The translations under genes and the position numbers were made by a program. Below are positions 1-10,924 of a DNA stretch of 42,537 nucleotides, piece after piece. The DNA comes from Gnetum montanum. Taxonomy: Eukaryota > Streptophyta > Gnetopsida > Gnetales > Gnetaceae. The stretch spans positions 103,690 through 146,226 of the forward strand of contig MNCI01016537.1 in NCBI GenBank assembly GCA_015680685.1, in the 5' to 3' direction. Every line of letters begins with the position of its first letter. The stretch's first letter is position 1. The notes under the pieces are model-generated. The model was not told the origin of the DNA, did not search any database, and saw only the letters and a list, made by a program, of their open reading frames with translations.

Positions 1-759
1 TACTTGTTAATTTCCATGAAATGTTTGACTCGGTGAAGAAACTGTTGTTTCTTTTTAATATCCAAGCCTTGTGGATGTTTTTTGTGTGAGAAGATAGGTA
101 AGAATGCTACTATACCAATTTTTATTTGTGGGTGATTGATTGTTTATTACACCTGCAAAGAGGAGTTCATCTGGGAAGCGATTAGAAATTGGGTATTCAT
201 CTTCTTTGTTGTCCCATCGCAATCGAGATAAATGATCAGCAACAACATTCTTAGTTCCTTTACAATCGATCATCGTAAGATCGAACTCTTGCAAGATCAT
301 GAGCCATCGTATGATGAGAGGGATCATTGTTGGTTTATTCATAAAGAATTGAATTGTACTATGATCTATGTGTACAAATATTTTATAGCCTAATACATAG
401 TGCCTAAATTTTTCTAGTGCAAACACCATAACCATTAACTCTCTTTCTATTGTGGTGTAGTTGAGTTATGCACCAAAAATACTTCAACTTGCATAGTGAA
501 TGTAATAAGGACGTTTTTGGTCATCTAACTATTTAAGTACGGCTCCTAAAGCAAAATTGGACGCATTAGTCATTATATGGAATGGTCTAGACCAGTCAAG
601 AGCTTGTAGAATGGGTGTTTCTATGAGCTTCTACTTCAAGGTTTGGAAAGCCAACTCACATTCCTTGGTCCATTCAAATGGTATGTCCTTTTTTGTTAAC
701 TCTACCAATGGTTTTGTGATCTTTGAAAAGTTCTCAATGAAGCATCTATAATAGTCCAT
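1..759 (-). pseudogene. Element B pol: RNase H domain and start of the integrase linker
   Basis: The minus-strand frame over 55-435 reads as a gypsy RNase H: a FALEKFRHY block near 395-420, a DH pair near 360 followed by the hydrophobic FFM segment, an RWLMILQEF block near 285-310, and the closing ADHLSRL motif at 220-240. RNase H degrades the RNA strand of the RNA-DNA hybrid during reverse transcription. A one-base frameshift near position 57 ends the open frame. In the neighbouring frame positions 1-54 continue with a KKKQQFLHRVKHF-like segment, which is how Athila integrases approach their HHCC zinc finger. Stops also interrupt the stretch 440-760, where the RT-RNase H connection lies. Confidence 0.8.
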
Positions 760-1812
760 ATGTCCAAGGAATGATCATACATCTTTTATGGTTTCAGGTT
801 GATGAGTGATTCCTTAGATGACTTTAATTTTCTCAAGATCTACCTCCATCCTTGTTTGTGAAATTTTATGCCCTAATATAGTGCCCTCTTGGACCATTAA
901 ATGGCTTTTTTGCCAATTGAGCCTTAGGTTGGTTTCAACACATCGTTTCAATACTTGCTCTAATTGGTCTAATGCTTGTTGAAAGTCCACTTCTTAGGTG
1001 GAGAAATCATCCATAAAAACGTCTACAACATTCCCTATTTACTACTGAAATATACTAAGAACCAAACGTTGAAATGTTGCTAGGGCATTACACAAGCCAA
1101 ATGGCATCTGCCTATATGCAAATGTCCCCCAAGGACTTGTGAATGTAATCTTGGCTTAGTCTTCTAGTGCTATTTGAATTTAGTTGTACCCACTATAACC
1201 ATCTAGAAAACTATAATAGCAATTCCCTGCAATGGTATCTAAGAATTGGTCAACAAATGACAATGGAAAATGGTCTTTAAATGTTGCCATGTTTAACAGC
1301 CTAAAGTTTATACACATCCTTCATTTACCTTCCTTCTTAGGCACAATGACTAATGGACTAACCCATTCACTATCAATAATGGGGTAGATGAACCCAACTT
1401 TTAGAAGTTGTTCAATTTCTTCTTTAACTACTTGCTTAAGCTTTGGGTTCAGTCATCTTTACGGTTGTCATCGAGGCTTCATAGAGGGGCCCATTCTAAA
1501 TTCTATGTTAGCATATCCCAAGATCTATTCCGGTTAATTAGGGATATGACCAAGCAAAGACTTTTGCCCATTTATTTACCATCTTTAGTAACTTTTCTTT
1601 TTATTGAGAAGCGAGCTTGGCGTTAATGATTACCGATTTGTCATTTTTGAGAAATATATACTCTATACTAGTGGGCAATGGTTTTAATTTGAGGGGCTCT
1701 TGCTTAAACTCATTAGGTATTTTCAACTTCTCCCAGTTGATATTTTCGATGTCTAGGCTTGGAAGTTGGCAATGGACTTGCTCTAATGTATCTATGCTAT
1801 CGATATAGGCAC
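760..1812 (-). pseudogene. Element B pol: reverse transcriptase, inactivated
   Basis: Minus-strand translation shows a pre-RT segment (1601-1812, with a LKLKPLP motif), then VGFIYP and SPLVIVPKKEG near 1330-1410, a YRQMPFGLCNA block at 1084-1124, and the catalytic FMDDF box at 1006-1017. These are the expected RT blocks in the expected order. The domain cannot be functional: about fifteen in-frame stops are present, including two in a row just before the FMDD box and one three codons after it, plus a frameshift near 1460-1500. Most stops sit where relatives carry Gln or Trp. The protease and RT would be one continuous frame but for the inserted artefact at 1813-1920. Confidence 0.85.
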
Positions 1813-1919
1813 NAGACATCGAAAATATCAACTGGGAGAAGTTGAAAATACCTAATGAGTTTAAGCAAGAGCCCCTCAAATTAAAACCATTGCCCACTAG
1901 TATAGAGTATATATTTCTC
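1649..1919. repeat. 106-bp perfect inverted duplication bounded by single Ns (assembly artefact)
   Basis: Positions 1814-1919 are the exact reverse complement of 1649-1754 over all 106 bases. The copy is bounded on both sides by a single N (1813 and 1920). The 59 bp between the arms (1755-1813) are unique element sequence. Perfect identity inside an element whose other internal comparisons show heavy decay, together with the N on each side, suggests a contig piece placed in the wrong orientation during gap filling rather than a biological inversion. It splits the frame between protease and RT in element B and creates a false open frame of 98 codons reading back through the repeat. Confidence 0.85.
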
Positions 1920-1920
1920 N

Positions 1921-2475
1921 GAAAAGATCATGTATGCCTAGATGTGCATCAATCGTAACTAGCCATGCTCTTCCCATTATGATTGGGAAGTCCCCCTTAT
2001 AGTTGTTAACTTGGATCACTAGGAAATCAGCTAGATACAACAACCCACAAACAGTAGTAACAATGTCCTTCACTAGTCCCAATGAAACCGTGATGGACTG
2101 ATTGGCCAACTCTAAACGAATGTTACTCTTCTTTAGCGGAGGTAGGTTCTAGGATTTATACATTTTCTAGGAGATTAAATTAACACCAGAACTTGAATCC
2201 AAAAGAGCTTTATAGAGATCATTTCCAATGATTTGCAAATAAATAAGAGGACTTCTAGGATCAAAGAATTTCTTAGGAAGATGGCTAGCTTTAATCCAAT
2301 TAGTGATGGCATGGGTTAACATGACAGTATGTGTTAAGTGTAGTTTTTGGTTCGAAGGAAGCTTTGAAGATTCAAATGGTGGTAAGACATTTGGAGGATT
2401 AGCTACTTGTGGTTTTAAGGACATGGTTGGACTATTGGTTCTAAAGAAAGGTCTTTTCTTTAATCGGTTGTCCAA
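1921..2475 (-). pseudogene. Element B aspartic protease region, inactivated
   Basis: Minus-strand reading gives IYLQIIGNDLYKALLDSS followed by GVNLIS (about 2167-2250). This is the position of the retropepsin active site, but the usual D-S/T-G is D-S-S, so the catalytic glycine is lost. It continues through a LVKDIVTTV segment near 2040-2080 to FPIIMGRAWL near 1960-1995, which matches the second conserved flap/ILGRP-type block of gypsy proteases. A stop follows the VNLIS segment. The enzyme would cleave the Gag-Pol polyprotein in the virus-like particle. The frame ends at the N at 1920, where the inverted artefact begins. Confidence 0.7.
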
Positions 2476-4504
2476 ACCAATAGTCGGTTGAGGATTGATA
2501 GCCCTTGCAGCGTTATGTTGCTACGGCTGGGTAGGAAGCTCGCCTTGCATAGTTGGGTCATGTGGTAATGGATTTGAGGGTGGAAGAGATGTAGATAGAT
2601 GAGAGAGGTAGTACATATGTGGAACATCACCCCAAGAAGAAAAAGTTCTATAGTACTCAGGGGCCTAGTAGTGAGGTTGGAGAGCAATGTGACTAGTAGA
2701 CTCACGTGGAGAGATCAATTGCTGAACGTAATACTTGTACGGGTCAGGTTGATGATAAGGGTACTGTTGATGTGGTGGTGGCATTCCCCATGATTGTGGG
2801 TGTTTCCACCTTTGATACTGTTCATTCGGTTGTGGTGGAGCTCCACTCGGATAATATGTTAAGTGTTGGTGAAACTGCCTTGGGTTACCTTGAGGATAAG
2901 GTAACCTTTTGGGTGTTTGTTGTCTGTTTAACCATGGGTTTAGTGTATATACCCCAAACTCTTGCAGATGTGACACTACTAGGCAACATCCTTTAGGATG
3001 GTCATATTGGCATATCTCATATCCACCATCACTATCTATGTCTGAATCCACAACCTCTTCAATGATAAAAACTTTGCCCTTATCCTTGTTACGTGCATAT
3101 TTAGCTTCTTTCTTTTTTCTTCTCTCTTAGTCACTACTTTGTTCTCTAGACTCCTCTACTATTTTTAGAACAGTTTGAAATTTTTCATCTAAAGAGTTCC
3201 ACATTGATCTAACTTTGTTAATACTTCTAATGCAATTTTTTTAATGGGCAAAGTCTTTCTATTCACCATATCTTCAAGTGGTGACTCTTCCTCATCTTCA
3301 CAAAATCTAATTTCCTTCTTTCATAGGGAAGGATCTCTATTGTACTCTTCTACACTTTCTCTTTTCCTCAACTCACCTTCCTCCTTGGTAACTTGCTCCA
3401 AAAATATTTGTATTTGATGGGCTCTAAATTCAGATAGCCTTTTTTGGGCATAAGTCCCAAGGGTTCTTTGTGTTTCGTACCTAAGCCCATCCACGAGATG
3501 GCGTAGTTGTTCCTTTTGTGAGTAACCATGGCCAGGGCAACAATGTAATAACGTATAATATTGGCCCATGGCAACATCCAAGGGTTCATGTCCTACTTGT
3601 TTCCATCCTTGGATTTGCTTACACAATTTGGACACTCGAGAGTACGTCTGATACTTATCGTTGAATAGCTCCAGCATAGTACTCCATCGATGAATGGATT
3701 CCGATTCTAAGGACCAGTACGAACTTTTCACTTTCTTGATCAATGTCCATGGAAACAACTTTAGTTTTTGCCATTTGTTTTCTATATTTTTCAAGGCACA
3801 TGCATCGTGGAAGGATTGTAGATGGTTTTGAGGATCAGCATTGTATTTCCCTTCAAATTGTGGGATGTTATTCATGTCTAGTCTTTTGATCCTACTATCC
3901 TTCTGGTGCCTTGTTGGAATCCTAACAACATCCATTATATTTAACATACTTTGGATGGTGAGTAGGGGTTCATCATGATCATACTGTCTATGGAATCTAT
4001 CATACCTATGTTATTTCCTATTCTCCCTTCTTTCATGATGTGTCTCTCTGGAATGCCCTCATCCCCTTTCTTCACTATTTTCTCTGTAATTTCTACTTTG
4101 CTTACCGTTATCCTCATGGTCTTTCCCTTTGAGACTGTGTTCAGATTTCGAAGGAGAGGGGGAAGGAGATGATGAAGGTGAAGGAGAAGGAGGACTGGCA
4201 CCATGATGATGCCTGTCACCCTCTCTTTGGTGGTCGCGATCTCAATCATGATTATGATCGGAATTTCCATCTTGTTATGTGTTTGTGTTTCTTTTTTGGA
4301 CCCTTTATGTCCGTTGGTACTAGAACCTAGGTTATGGATAGTTGAGTGAAGATTCTGATACACAACTCCTTGACTGAAGTCAACAAGAGGAATATTGTTT
4401 TGTGGGAAACCTCTTGAGATAGGTTCACCACCCTCTGTTTTCACTTAGGACATATGGGACATCCTGAGACCACTTACCCTTCATGGATTTGTAATGTCTC
4501 TCCT
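2476..4504 (-). pseudogene. Element B gag, inactivated
   Basis: The core capsid-like part is open over 3321-3947 (208 codons). It has the LDMNNIPQFEGKYNADP start and blocks such as NKWQKLKLFP, STMLELFNDKYQ and CPGHGYSQKEQLRHLVDGL that recur in elements A and D. The N-terminal part (3941-4444) starts in the gag frame, then shifts by one base into a spurious frame. The C-terminal part (2665-3051) has a conserved CQYDHPKGCC...SHLQE motif followed by a Pro/Gln/Tyr-rich tail. No classical CX2CX4HX4C knuckle was seen. The first roughly 490 bp of the leader and gag are hidden in the N gap. Gag packages the element RNA and forms the particle. Confidence 0.8.
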
Positions 4505-4995
4505 NNNNNNNNNNNNNNNNNNNNNNNNNNNNNNNNNNNNNNNNNNNNNNNNNNNNNNNNNNNNNNNNNNNNNNNNNNNNNNNNNNNNNNNNNNNNNNNN
4601 NNNNNNNNNNNNNNNNNNNNNNNNNNNNNNNNNNNNNNNNNNNNNNNNNNNNNNNNNNNNNNNNNNNNNNNNNNNNNNNNNNNNNNNNNNNNNNNNNNNN
4701 NNNNNNNNNNNNNNNNNNNNNNNNNNNNNNNNNNNNNNNNNNNNNNNNNNNNNNNNNNNNNNNNNNNNNNNNNNNNNNNNNNNNNNNNNNNNNNNNNNNN
4801 NNNNNNNNNNNNNNNNNNNNNNNNNNNNNNNNNNNNNNNNNNNNNNNNNNNNNNNNNNNNNNNNNNNNNNNNNNNNNNNNNNNNNNNNNNNNNNNNNNNN
4901 NNNNNNNNNNNNNNNNNNNNNNNNNNNNNNNNNNNNNNNNNNNNNNNNNNNNNNNNNNNNNNNNNNNNNNNNNNNNNNNNNNNNNNNNNNNNNNN
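4505..4995. other. Assembly gap of 491 Ns
   Basis: The run of Ns replaces the start of element B's gag, its leader, its primer-binding site and the internal end of its 5' LTR. Comparison with intact element D suggests about 870 bp should lie here (about 489 bp internal plus about 385 bp of LTR), so the gap length is probably not exact, or a deletion is present. Confidence 0.99.
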
Positions 4996-5436
4996 TATGC
5001 TCGAAGTGGTCGTACTGAGTGTGCTAATTTGTTGATAATTAACAATTCAATAGAAATAACATTAATTAACTAATGAGAGTAGAAAATTATAGTAAATAAC
5101 ATTTAAATGAAATAATTAAGCTATTCTGAATGTTGCAAGGTTTATCACAAAGTTCATCTTTATTTCTGGACACAAGGTGTGCTTAGGTACACAATGCTCA
5201 AATAAAGACCTATTCACTTTATGACTCCTACTGTGGGCACTTAGAAATAATTTTAACTCGAAAAGGGAAAAATTGCAAGAGTTTGGCTAAGGAACTAAAA
5301 ACTAATGTGAAACCAAGTGCTCCCTGTCTCTTATTTATTGGCAACAAGATAGGTTCTAACATCGCATATCCGATATCCCTTGAGCATCTCCAATATCGAG
5401 GGTCCGATATCAAGGGTCCAATATCGTGACTCATCA
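4996..5436 (-). repeat. 5' LTR of element B (partial)
   Basis: The sequence begins right after the gap with the 20-bp box shared by most LTRs of this family (4996-5015) and runs to a CTCATCA terminus at 5436. A TATA-like box on the minus strand lies near 5331-5340, where the plus strand reads TTATTTATTGG. Beyond it, 5350-5430 holds a cluster of GATATC-type boxes. The internal end of the LTR is lost in the gap. The sequence after 5436 returns to the LTR of element A, so the boundary is well defined. The right copy of the target site would be ACTAC (5437-5441), with its partner outside the window. Confidence 0.8.
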
Positions 5437-5539
5437 ACTACCTAATTCACCATCTAAGAATATCAACAATTCAATCAAATCATGCATATAGGCTAGTGAT
5501 TTGTATGGTGGGGTGTAGGAAATATCCATTGCTTCTCAT
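5437..5539 (+). repeat. Remnant of element A's 5' LTR
   Basis: Read in reverse complement, this stretch aligns with the start of the other LTRs (GATAcCCcTACACtCaACCATACgAA and the flanking GCATGCA segment). It is therefore the 3' end of an LTR in plus orientation, directly abutting the primer-binding site. The rest of this LTR would lie beyond inserted element B, outside the window. Confidence 0.65.
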
Positions 5540-5557
5540 TGGCACCATTGCCGAGGA
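5540..5557 (+). promoter_or_regulatory. Primer-binding site of element A (tRNA-Asp type)
   Basis: TGGCACCATTGCCGAGGA matches the complement of the plant tRNA-Asp 3' end (TGGCGCCGTTGCCGGGGA) at 15 of 18 positions and lies one to two bases after the LTR remnant. It would prime minus-strand DNA synthesis. tRNA-Asp priming is typical of Athila and Tat elements. Confidence 0.75.
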
Positions 5558-5695
5558 TTTATTTTAACTAAGTGTAGTAAGTATTAGTAGATAATGAATT
5601 CATATAAAGTTGTTGTCAAGAAAACATAATGAATTATCTTTCCTACAAAATAATAATCATATTCTATAATGACACACTTTATCAAAGTCACTAAA

Positions 5696-8600
5696 ATGGC
5701 TTCTTCTCATAGAAATGATTCACTACCACATGTCAATGATTCCAATCAATACCATGATAGAACCAAAAGGACTATTGGTGAAAAACCTCAATAGCTAAAA
5801 GTTGTCTATGCCCATCTAGATCCCTACTATTTGAATTTCATTTTCATTCTTCATCATGATGAACAACTACACTTTATGGATATGGAGCATAAAGTTTTGT
5901 TAACTCTTGATCAATCTCTTTTTGCAATGCTCATGGACAATCTCTTAAAGCTGGTAATCAAGTCATCCAACCCAGAGTATGGGGTAATAGATCATACCTC
6001 CAAATACTATCAACCAATAGATTCTTAGTGATGAGCGACGAGATAACCCTACGCTCAACCATATGAATCACAAGCGTTCATGCATGATCTAGTCGAATTT
6101 CGTGGATGGGACTAGTTGTGGCATCTGCAGTTTGCTATCTTCCCACTTGGACTAGTGATATCTTTATCATGTATGGTTTAGTCCAAAGTGAGGCATATGA
6201 TGTGGTCTAATTTCTATGCTACTCCTAATGATGATAAAGAGATAAATTAATTAAACTAATAAATGATGTAAAACAAGATCTAAACTAGCCTAACACAAGT
6301 AACTGCTTCACTTTCCTAGACACATCCTAAATACATAAAGCATTGCTAGGCTACCAAACATTAAACATTCCTGGGTTATCAAGTACTATATGTATGCTCG
6401 AAGTGGTCATGCTTGTGTTCATTAACAACTAGAAATAAATTGCTTAATGCAAATGCATTTAAGTAGAAAGCATGAAAGTAAAGTGCAATAAAGGAAATAG
6501 TAATATATTCTCATTGCTACAAGGATTATCAAAAAAGTTCATTCTATTCCCATCATACTATTGTGCTTAGGTACATCAATGTTCAAACAAAGAACCATAC
6601 ATACTTAGACTCCTTTTGTGGGTACTCAGAAAATATTATAACTCTGAGGAAAATAAATGACAAGAGCTTCACTACTCTGATTGAAAACTAACTTGAAAAC
6701 TGAATCAAAATGGAAGCCCAGCATTGTATTTATAGGCTAGAGTATATACCTCGATGTCACATAAGTGACATCATGGCCTCGATGTTGCATACCTGACATC
6801 AAAGCAAATAGAAAATAACGATTCATCAAATGTCAAGGCTTCGATGTCAAGGCTCCAATGTCAAGACAGGCAAATCATGACTCATCACTTAACTTAGGAA
6901 AGATCAATGCATGGAGGCATGCTATGAAGCCTCTAAGGCCAAAAGGGTCTTGACACTATTGTTTTTGCAATCACAAAAGAAAGGTTCTAAATTTTTCTCA
7001 AGGTAATCTCAGCATCAAGAATCTCCTCCTTTTAATGAAAAAAGACACACTTCACCAATGGTTATAATCAACCTTGGAGAATAACTAGGATGAAGAAAGG
7101 ATAGAGTCCAAAACTAGGAGAACTTCAAGGAAAAGATCTCCTAGTATTCATCAAAAGAAAAAGAAGAAGAAATAACAATCAAAGGATCATAGGAGAAGGG
7201 CTAGTAAGCACCACTCTCCTAGCCCTCCATCTTCATCCTCCTCCTCATCATTAAACTTTGATAGGAAGGACCATGATTGATGCTAAAGAAGGAATGATAG
7301 GGACCAAGATGAATATGATTGGAAATTCCATCATAGTAATGGGAAAATGGAGCATAGTTAACTACAAGAGGAAGAGGAGTATCATCCAGAACAAAGGCAC
7401 AACAAGTCATATCATAAGAAACATGGTCATGATAGGGGTTACCATGAACACAATGACTATGATGAACCATTTTTTGCTATAAGGAATATGCTTAACATTT
7501 CAGAAGCAGTTTGAATTCCTACTAGGCATTAAAGAGATAACAAAATTAAATCACTTGACGTGAAAGATATCCATAAGTTTGAAGAAGGATACAATGCTGA
7601 TCCACAACATCACTTACAAGCCTTACATGATACATGTGCCTTGTAGAACATTGAGAATGAGTGGCAAAAGTTCAAACTATTCCTAAGGACAGTCATTAAG
7701 GAAGCTGAAAATTGGTATTAGTCCTTGGAGATGGGATTCATTCATGGTTTGAGTATAATGCTAGAGTTGTTCAATGATAAATACCATATATACTCCATGA
7801 TGTCCAACCTAAGAAAACAAATGTAAAAATGAAAATAAGACAATCATGAATCCTTAGATGTAGCCTTGGGCAAGTATTACTCTCTTTTACATTGATGCCC
7901 AGGCCATGGGTTTTCTTAAAGAAAGCAACTTCATCACATTGTAGATGAACTCCAAAGAAAAACCATAGAAACTCTTGGAGTTTATGCCCAAGGATGACTT
8001 TAGCAAATGAGAGCCCATTGGATTTAAAGGCTAATTGATTAGGTGGTAAAGGATGAAGGAGAATTGAAAAAGAAAGAAAGTATAGATGAATATAATAGGA
8101 AATCCTCCATTTACAAAAGGGAGGTATGTTTTTGAGATTTAGAGATGAACAACTACTAAATGAAGTGGTGCAAAGGAAAAATTTGCCGATTCAAAAATTT
8201 GTTACAAAAATATCGGCCAAGGTAGACAAAATGTAGGACTCTTTAAATGAGAAGTTCCAAACTACTATCAAGATTGTGGAGAAGAAAATGAAGCCAGGGA
8301 ATAGAAATAGAGATAGAAGAAGGAGGAAAGATACAAGCAAGGACTACTATTAGCAAAAAGGTAAGGTTGTAGCAGTGGATGAGGTTGCAAATTTAGAAAA
8401 AGATGATGAAGGATATGACATTTGTTGATATAAATATCCTAAGAGATGTTGTCTTGTAGTGTCACATCTGCAAGAATATAGGGTGTACACATTAAATCCA
8501 AAATTGAAAAAAAAAAAAGACAACCACTCAGGAGGTTGCCTTATCCATAAGGTAATTATTGGTAACAGTTTCACTCACCATAGTATTATACAAGTGGAGC

Positions 8601-9545
8601 ACCACCTTAACCTTAGGAGTAATATCAGCAATGGCAAAACCCATAGTTGTGAGAGATGCCACCACTGTGACAACAATATTCTTACTAGAAGCTAGACCCA
8701 TATGGATACTATGTACAAAAACTTGTATCTTCTCATGGCTCTACAAGCCACACTTAATGTTGTCATCACTACTATCCCGTAGAATATCACAAAACACTAG
8801 CTTCGCAAACTAAGTCTCCTTCTACTTATCCTCCTCTGTATCCACCAACTCACCTTGCACTATCTAATACTACTCCCTTTCCACCTACACCACCTATGCA
8901 AGGGGAAATTCCACCATAGCCTTAATAATTGAATGTAATGAGGGTTGTGAACTTATAGCCAGATGACCATCCAAGTGGTTATGAGCATAAGCCTCAAAAT
9001 AGGACTTTCTTCAAACCCAATAGTTCACCTAAACCCTTGCAAATATCTATGGTTGTTAACCTTGCATTCATTGCTTCTAAAGTTACAATTAAGTAGCTTT
9101 TAAACCAAAAGTCCCCAAATGTTCATACTATCATGTTGACTTATGCAGTAACATATTAGATCAAGGTAGGACACCTTCCTAGGAAACAATATGATCCTAG
9201 GAGCCCCCTAATTTATTTACAGATTGCAGGAAATGATTCATGTAAGACTCTATTGAATTCAAGTTTTGAGGTGAACTTAATTTCTCAAGAAATGTATAAG
9301 ACTTAGAACCTACCTCCACATAAGAAAAGCAATATCAGATTAGAGCTTGTAGATGAATCCATCATTGTTCCTTTGGGATTTGTGGAAGACATTGTGAACA
9401 CCATCTATGGGTGGTCATATCCAACATACTTCCTGATAATCCACGTGGATAATTGTAAGGGAAACTTTCCTATTATCATGGGAACATCTTAGCTTAGGAT
9501 AATTGATGCCAAGATGGATATTAGAGACCTTTCCTTGGACACATA
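5696..9545 (+). pseudogene. Element A gag-protease pseudogene, split by solo LTR C
   Basis: The reading frame starts at ATG 5696, which corresponds to the gag start of element D at 41256, and aligns with it through a FIFILHHDEQ segment. It is cut at 6028 by LTR C and resumes after 6892. From 7486 the capsid-like core is clear: LNISEAV, KFEEGYNADPQHHLQ, MLELFNDKYH, CPGHGFS. The SHLQE motif is near 8461, and the protease region is at 9237-9500 with LLNSSFEVNLIS, so the catalytic Asp is Asn and the Gly is Ser. Stops replace expected codons repeatedly: a TAG stands where D has CAG in the 'CALQNIENKW' block, and another where D has CGG. Several frameshifts are also present. This is a relic with no expected product. 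Confidence 0.8.
6029..6887 (-). repeat. Solo LTR C, 859 bp, inserted in element A's gag
   Basis: The LTR runs from TGATGAG (6029) to CTCATCA (6887), a 7-bp terminal inverted repeat, and lies opposite to its host element. Flanks are CTTAG (6024-6028) and CTTAA (6888-6892), a 5-bp target-site duplication with one change. Gag sequence of element A resumes on either side, so this is a solo LTR left by recombination. The minus-strand TATA box is at 6727-6736, the conserved 20-bp box starts at 6393, and six or so GATGTC-type boxes occupy 6745-6875. Confidence 0.85.
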
Positions 9546-9645
9546 AGCATACTAGATGATGGTAGTATAAAAAGCATGTGTTGGCAACATTACATTAAAT
9601 ACATACCAGGGAAGATGCATGTAACCTTGTTGTCCATCAATGTGC

Positions 9646-9917
9646 CTATGCCTATGTTTGTTTCTTAGACTCGCACGTAATCAACAACAACAACAGTCAT
9701 GAAGTCATCTGTTTGGACACTTATCGTAGATCTTAAGGTCACACCTTTCTTCTTGTTATTGTTTGGTGTATGAATTGCTTTGTCTTTGCAAAAATTCGTC
9801 ATTGTAAGGGATTTCTGTCTTCAGGCATGCATACATAACGGTTAGGGTTTTTGTTAGAGGCATGAATTTTCTTTCTTTATTCTTTTCTATTTTTTCCTTT
9901 GTTAGTGGAGAAGAAAT
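9646..9917 (+). repeat. Copy 1 of a duplicated gene leader, with telo-box-like motif
   Basis: This stretch matches 10925-11153: shared segments include GCCTATGCCTATGTTTGTTTCT against GCCTCTGCCTGTGTTTATTTCT, TTTCTGTCTTCAGGC, ACGGTTAGGGTTT and GTGGAGAAGAAAT. Copy 1 is longer by about 40 bp because of an insertion near 9705-9760, and it looks more decayed than copy 2. The TTAGGGTTT motif (9842-9850) is the reverse of the plant telo-box AAACCCTA, common near transcription starts of housekeeping genes. I infer a promoter/5'-leader duplication; no coding frame is supported here. The 100 bp before it (9546-9645) show nothing I can name. Confidence 0.6.
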
Positions 9918-9939
9918 ATGTGTGGAGAAGAAATAAGTT

Positions 9940-10720
9940 TTGGCACCATAAGAAAACCTTCCCTTCCAAAAGCTAAAATTTTAGTTCTATATTAAGCTTC
10001 CAAAAGCTACTGCACCTTTTCAAAAGCTAGAATTTCAACATAAAATCAAACTTTTGAAAATCAATAGCGATTTCTTTTGAAAGATAGAATTTCAATTTAA
10101 GTTTTGGCATCTAGAAGCAAGGCTTCCCTTTTGGAAGTCTAAATTTCAATTCTATATCAGGCTTTCAGAAGCTACTGCATCCTTTTGGAAGCTAGAATTT
10201 CAACATAAAATCAGATTTCTGGAAGCCAATGATGATTTCTTTTGAAAACCAAAATTTCAATTATATATTAGAATTCTGAAGTTATTGCACCTTTCCAAAA
10301 GCTAGAATGTCAACATAAAATCAACCTTCTGAAAGCCCAACATTTTAACATAAAATCAAGCTTCCAGACCTAAGTCCTCCTTTTTGAAAGCCTAAATTAC
10401 AGTCATGTATTAGGGTTTTGGAACCTAGTGCCTCCATCCAGAAGCCAAAATTGCAATATAAAATTAAGTTTTTGGAAGCCAAAGGCTATCCCTAAAATTT
10501 TGGTTTAACTTTTGGCTTTCCAGTCTTCCCTTCCAATTACCAAAATTTCAGTTTTATAATAGGCTTCTGGAAGCTATTGCACCATTCCTAAAGTTAGAAT
10601 TTCAACATAGAATCAGGCTTCTAACCAACGGTGATCTCTTATGGTACCCAAAATTTGAATTTGATTCAACACTTCTAAAAGGCACCAACTACCCTTTTCA
10701 GAAGTTTAAAGCCTAGTTTG
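9940..10720 (+). repeat. Degenerate minisatellite rich in CTTCTGGAAG-type palindromes
   Basis: Repeated segments such as GCTAGAATTTCAACATAAAATCA recur at 10028, 10191, 10302 and (as GTTAGAATTTCAACATAGAATCA) 10591, separated by TTCTGGAAGC or close variants. Larger units starting CTTCCCTT occur near 9959, 10126 and 10526. The basic period is about 55-60 bp with strong divergence. CTTCCAGAAG/CTTCTGGAAG palindromes give the stretch local hairpin potential; they also resemble the heat-shock element unit nGAAnnTTCn, which may be chance. It lies exactly between the two copies of the gene leader. Confidence 0.6.
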
Positions 10721-10924
10721 GTTTTGAGCTTCTCAATTTTAATGCAATTTTGATACTCTGGATGGCGTAATTGCTACTTTTGGATGCATACAAGGGAGTG
10801 CCATTTGTATCTCACACATTGATTAGTGGGAAAAAAGTTAAAAACAATTTTTTTTAAAGGCAGAACACGCATCGATCATGGTGAAGAAGTTAAGCCAACC
10901 TTACGCTCTGTTACTGCTTATTTT

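Larger units (their letters stand above)
1..5436 (-). mobile_element. Element B: Athila-like Ty3/gypsy retrotransposon, 3' part beyond window
   Basis: Read on the minus strand from right to left, the order is 5' LTR, gag, protease, reverse transcriptase, RNase H, then the first codons leading to integrase at the window edge. This domain order (RNase H before integrase) is that of Ty3/gypsy. The FMDD form of the RT active site and the relatedness to element D, whose primer-binding site matches tRNA-Asp, point to the Athila/Tat lineage. The 5' LTR ends at 5436 in GACTCATCA. B lies inside the 5' LTR of plus-strand element A, because A's LTR sequence resumes at 5437. Many in-frame stops and at least three frameshifts make it dead. 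The integrase, 3' LTR and left target-site duplication are outside the window. Confidence 0.85.
5437..9545 (+). mobile_element. Element A: old Athila-like element, gag-protease only, interrupted twice
   Basis: This plus-strand relic is the oldest layer of the left nest. It consists of a scrap of 5' LTR (5437-5539), a tRNA-Asp-type primer-binding site (5540-5557), a leader, and decayed gag and protease ending near 9545, where similarity to element D stops. B interrupts its LTR and solo LTR C interrupts its gag. No RT, RNase H or integrase follows the protease; host-like sequence follows instead. A was therefore either truncated or, like D, lacked pol. Its 3' LTR was not found. Stops occur every few dozen codons. 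Confidence 0.75.
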
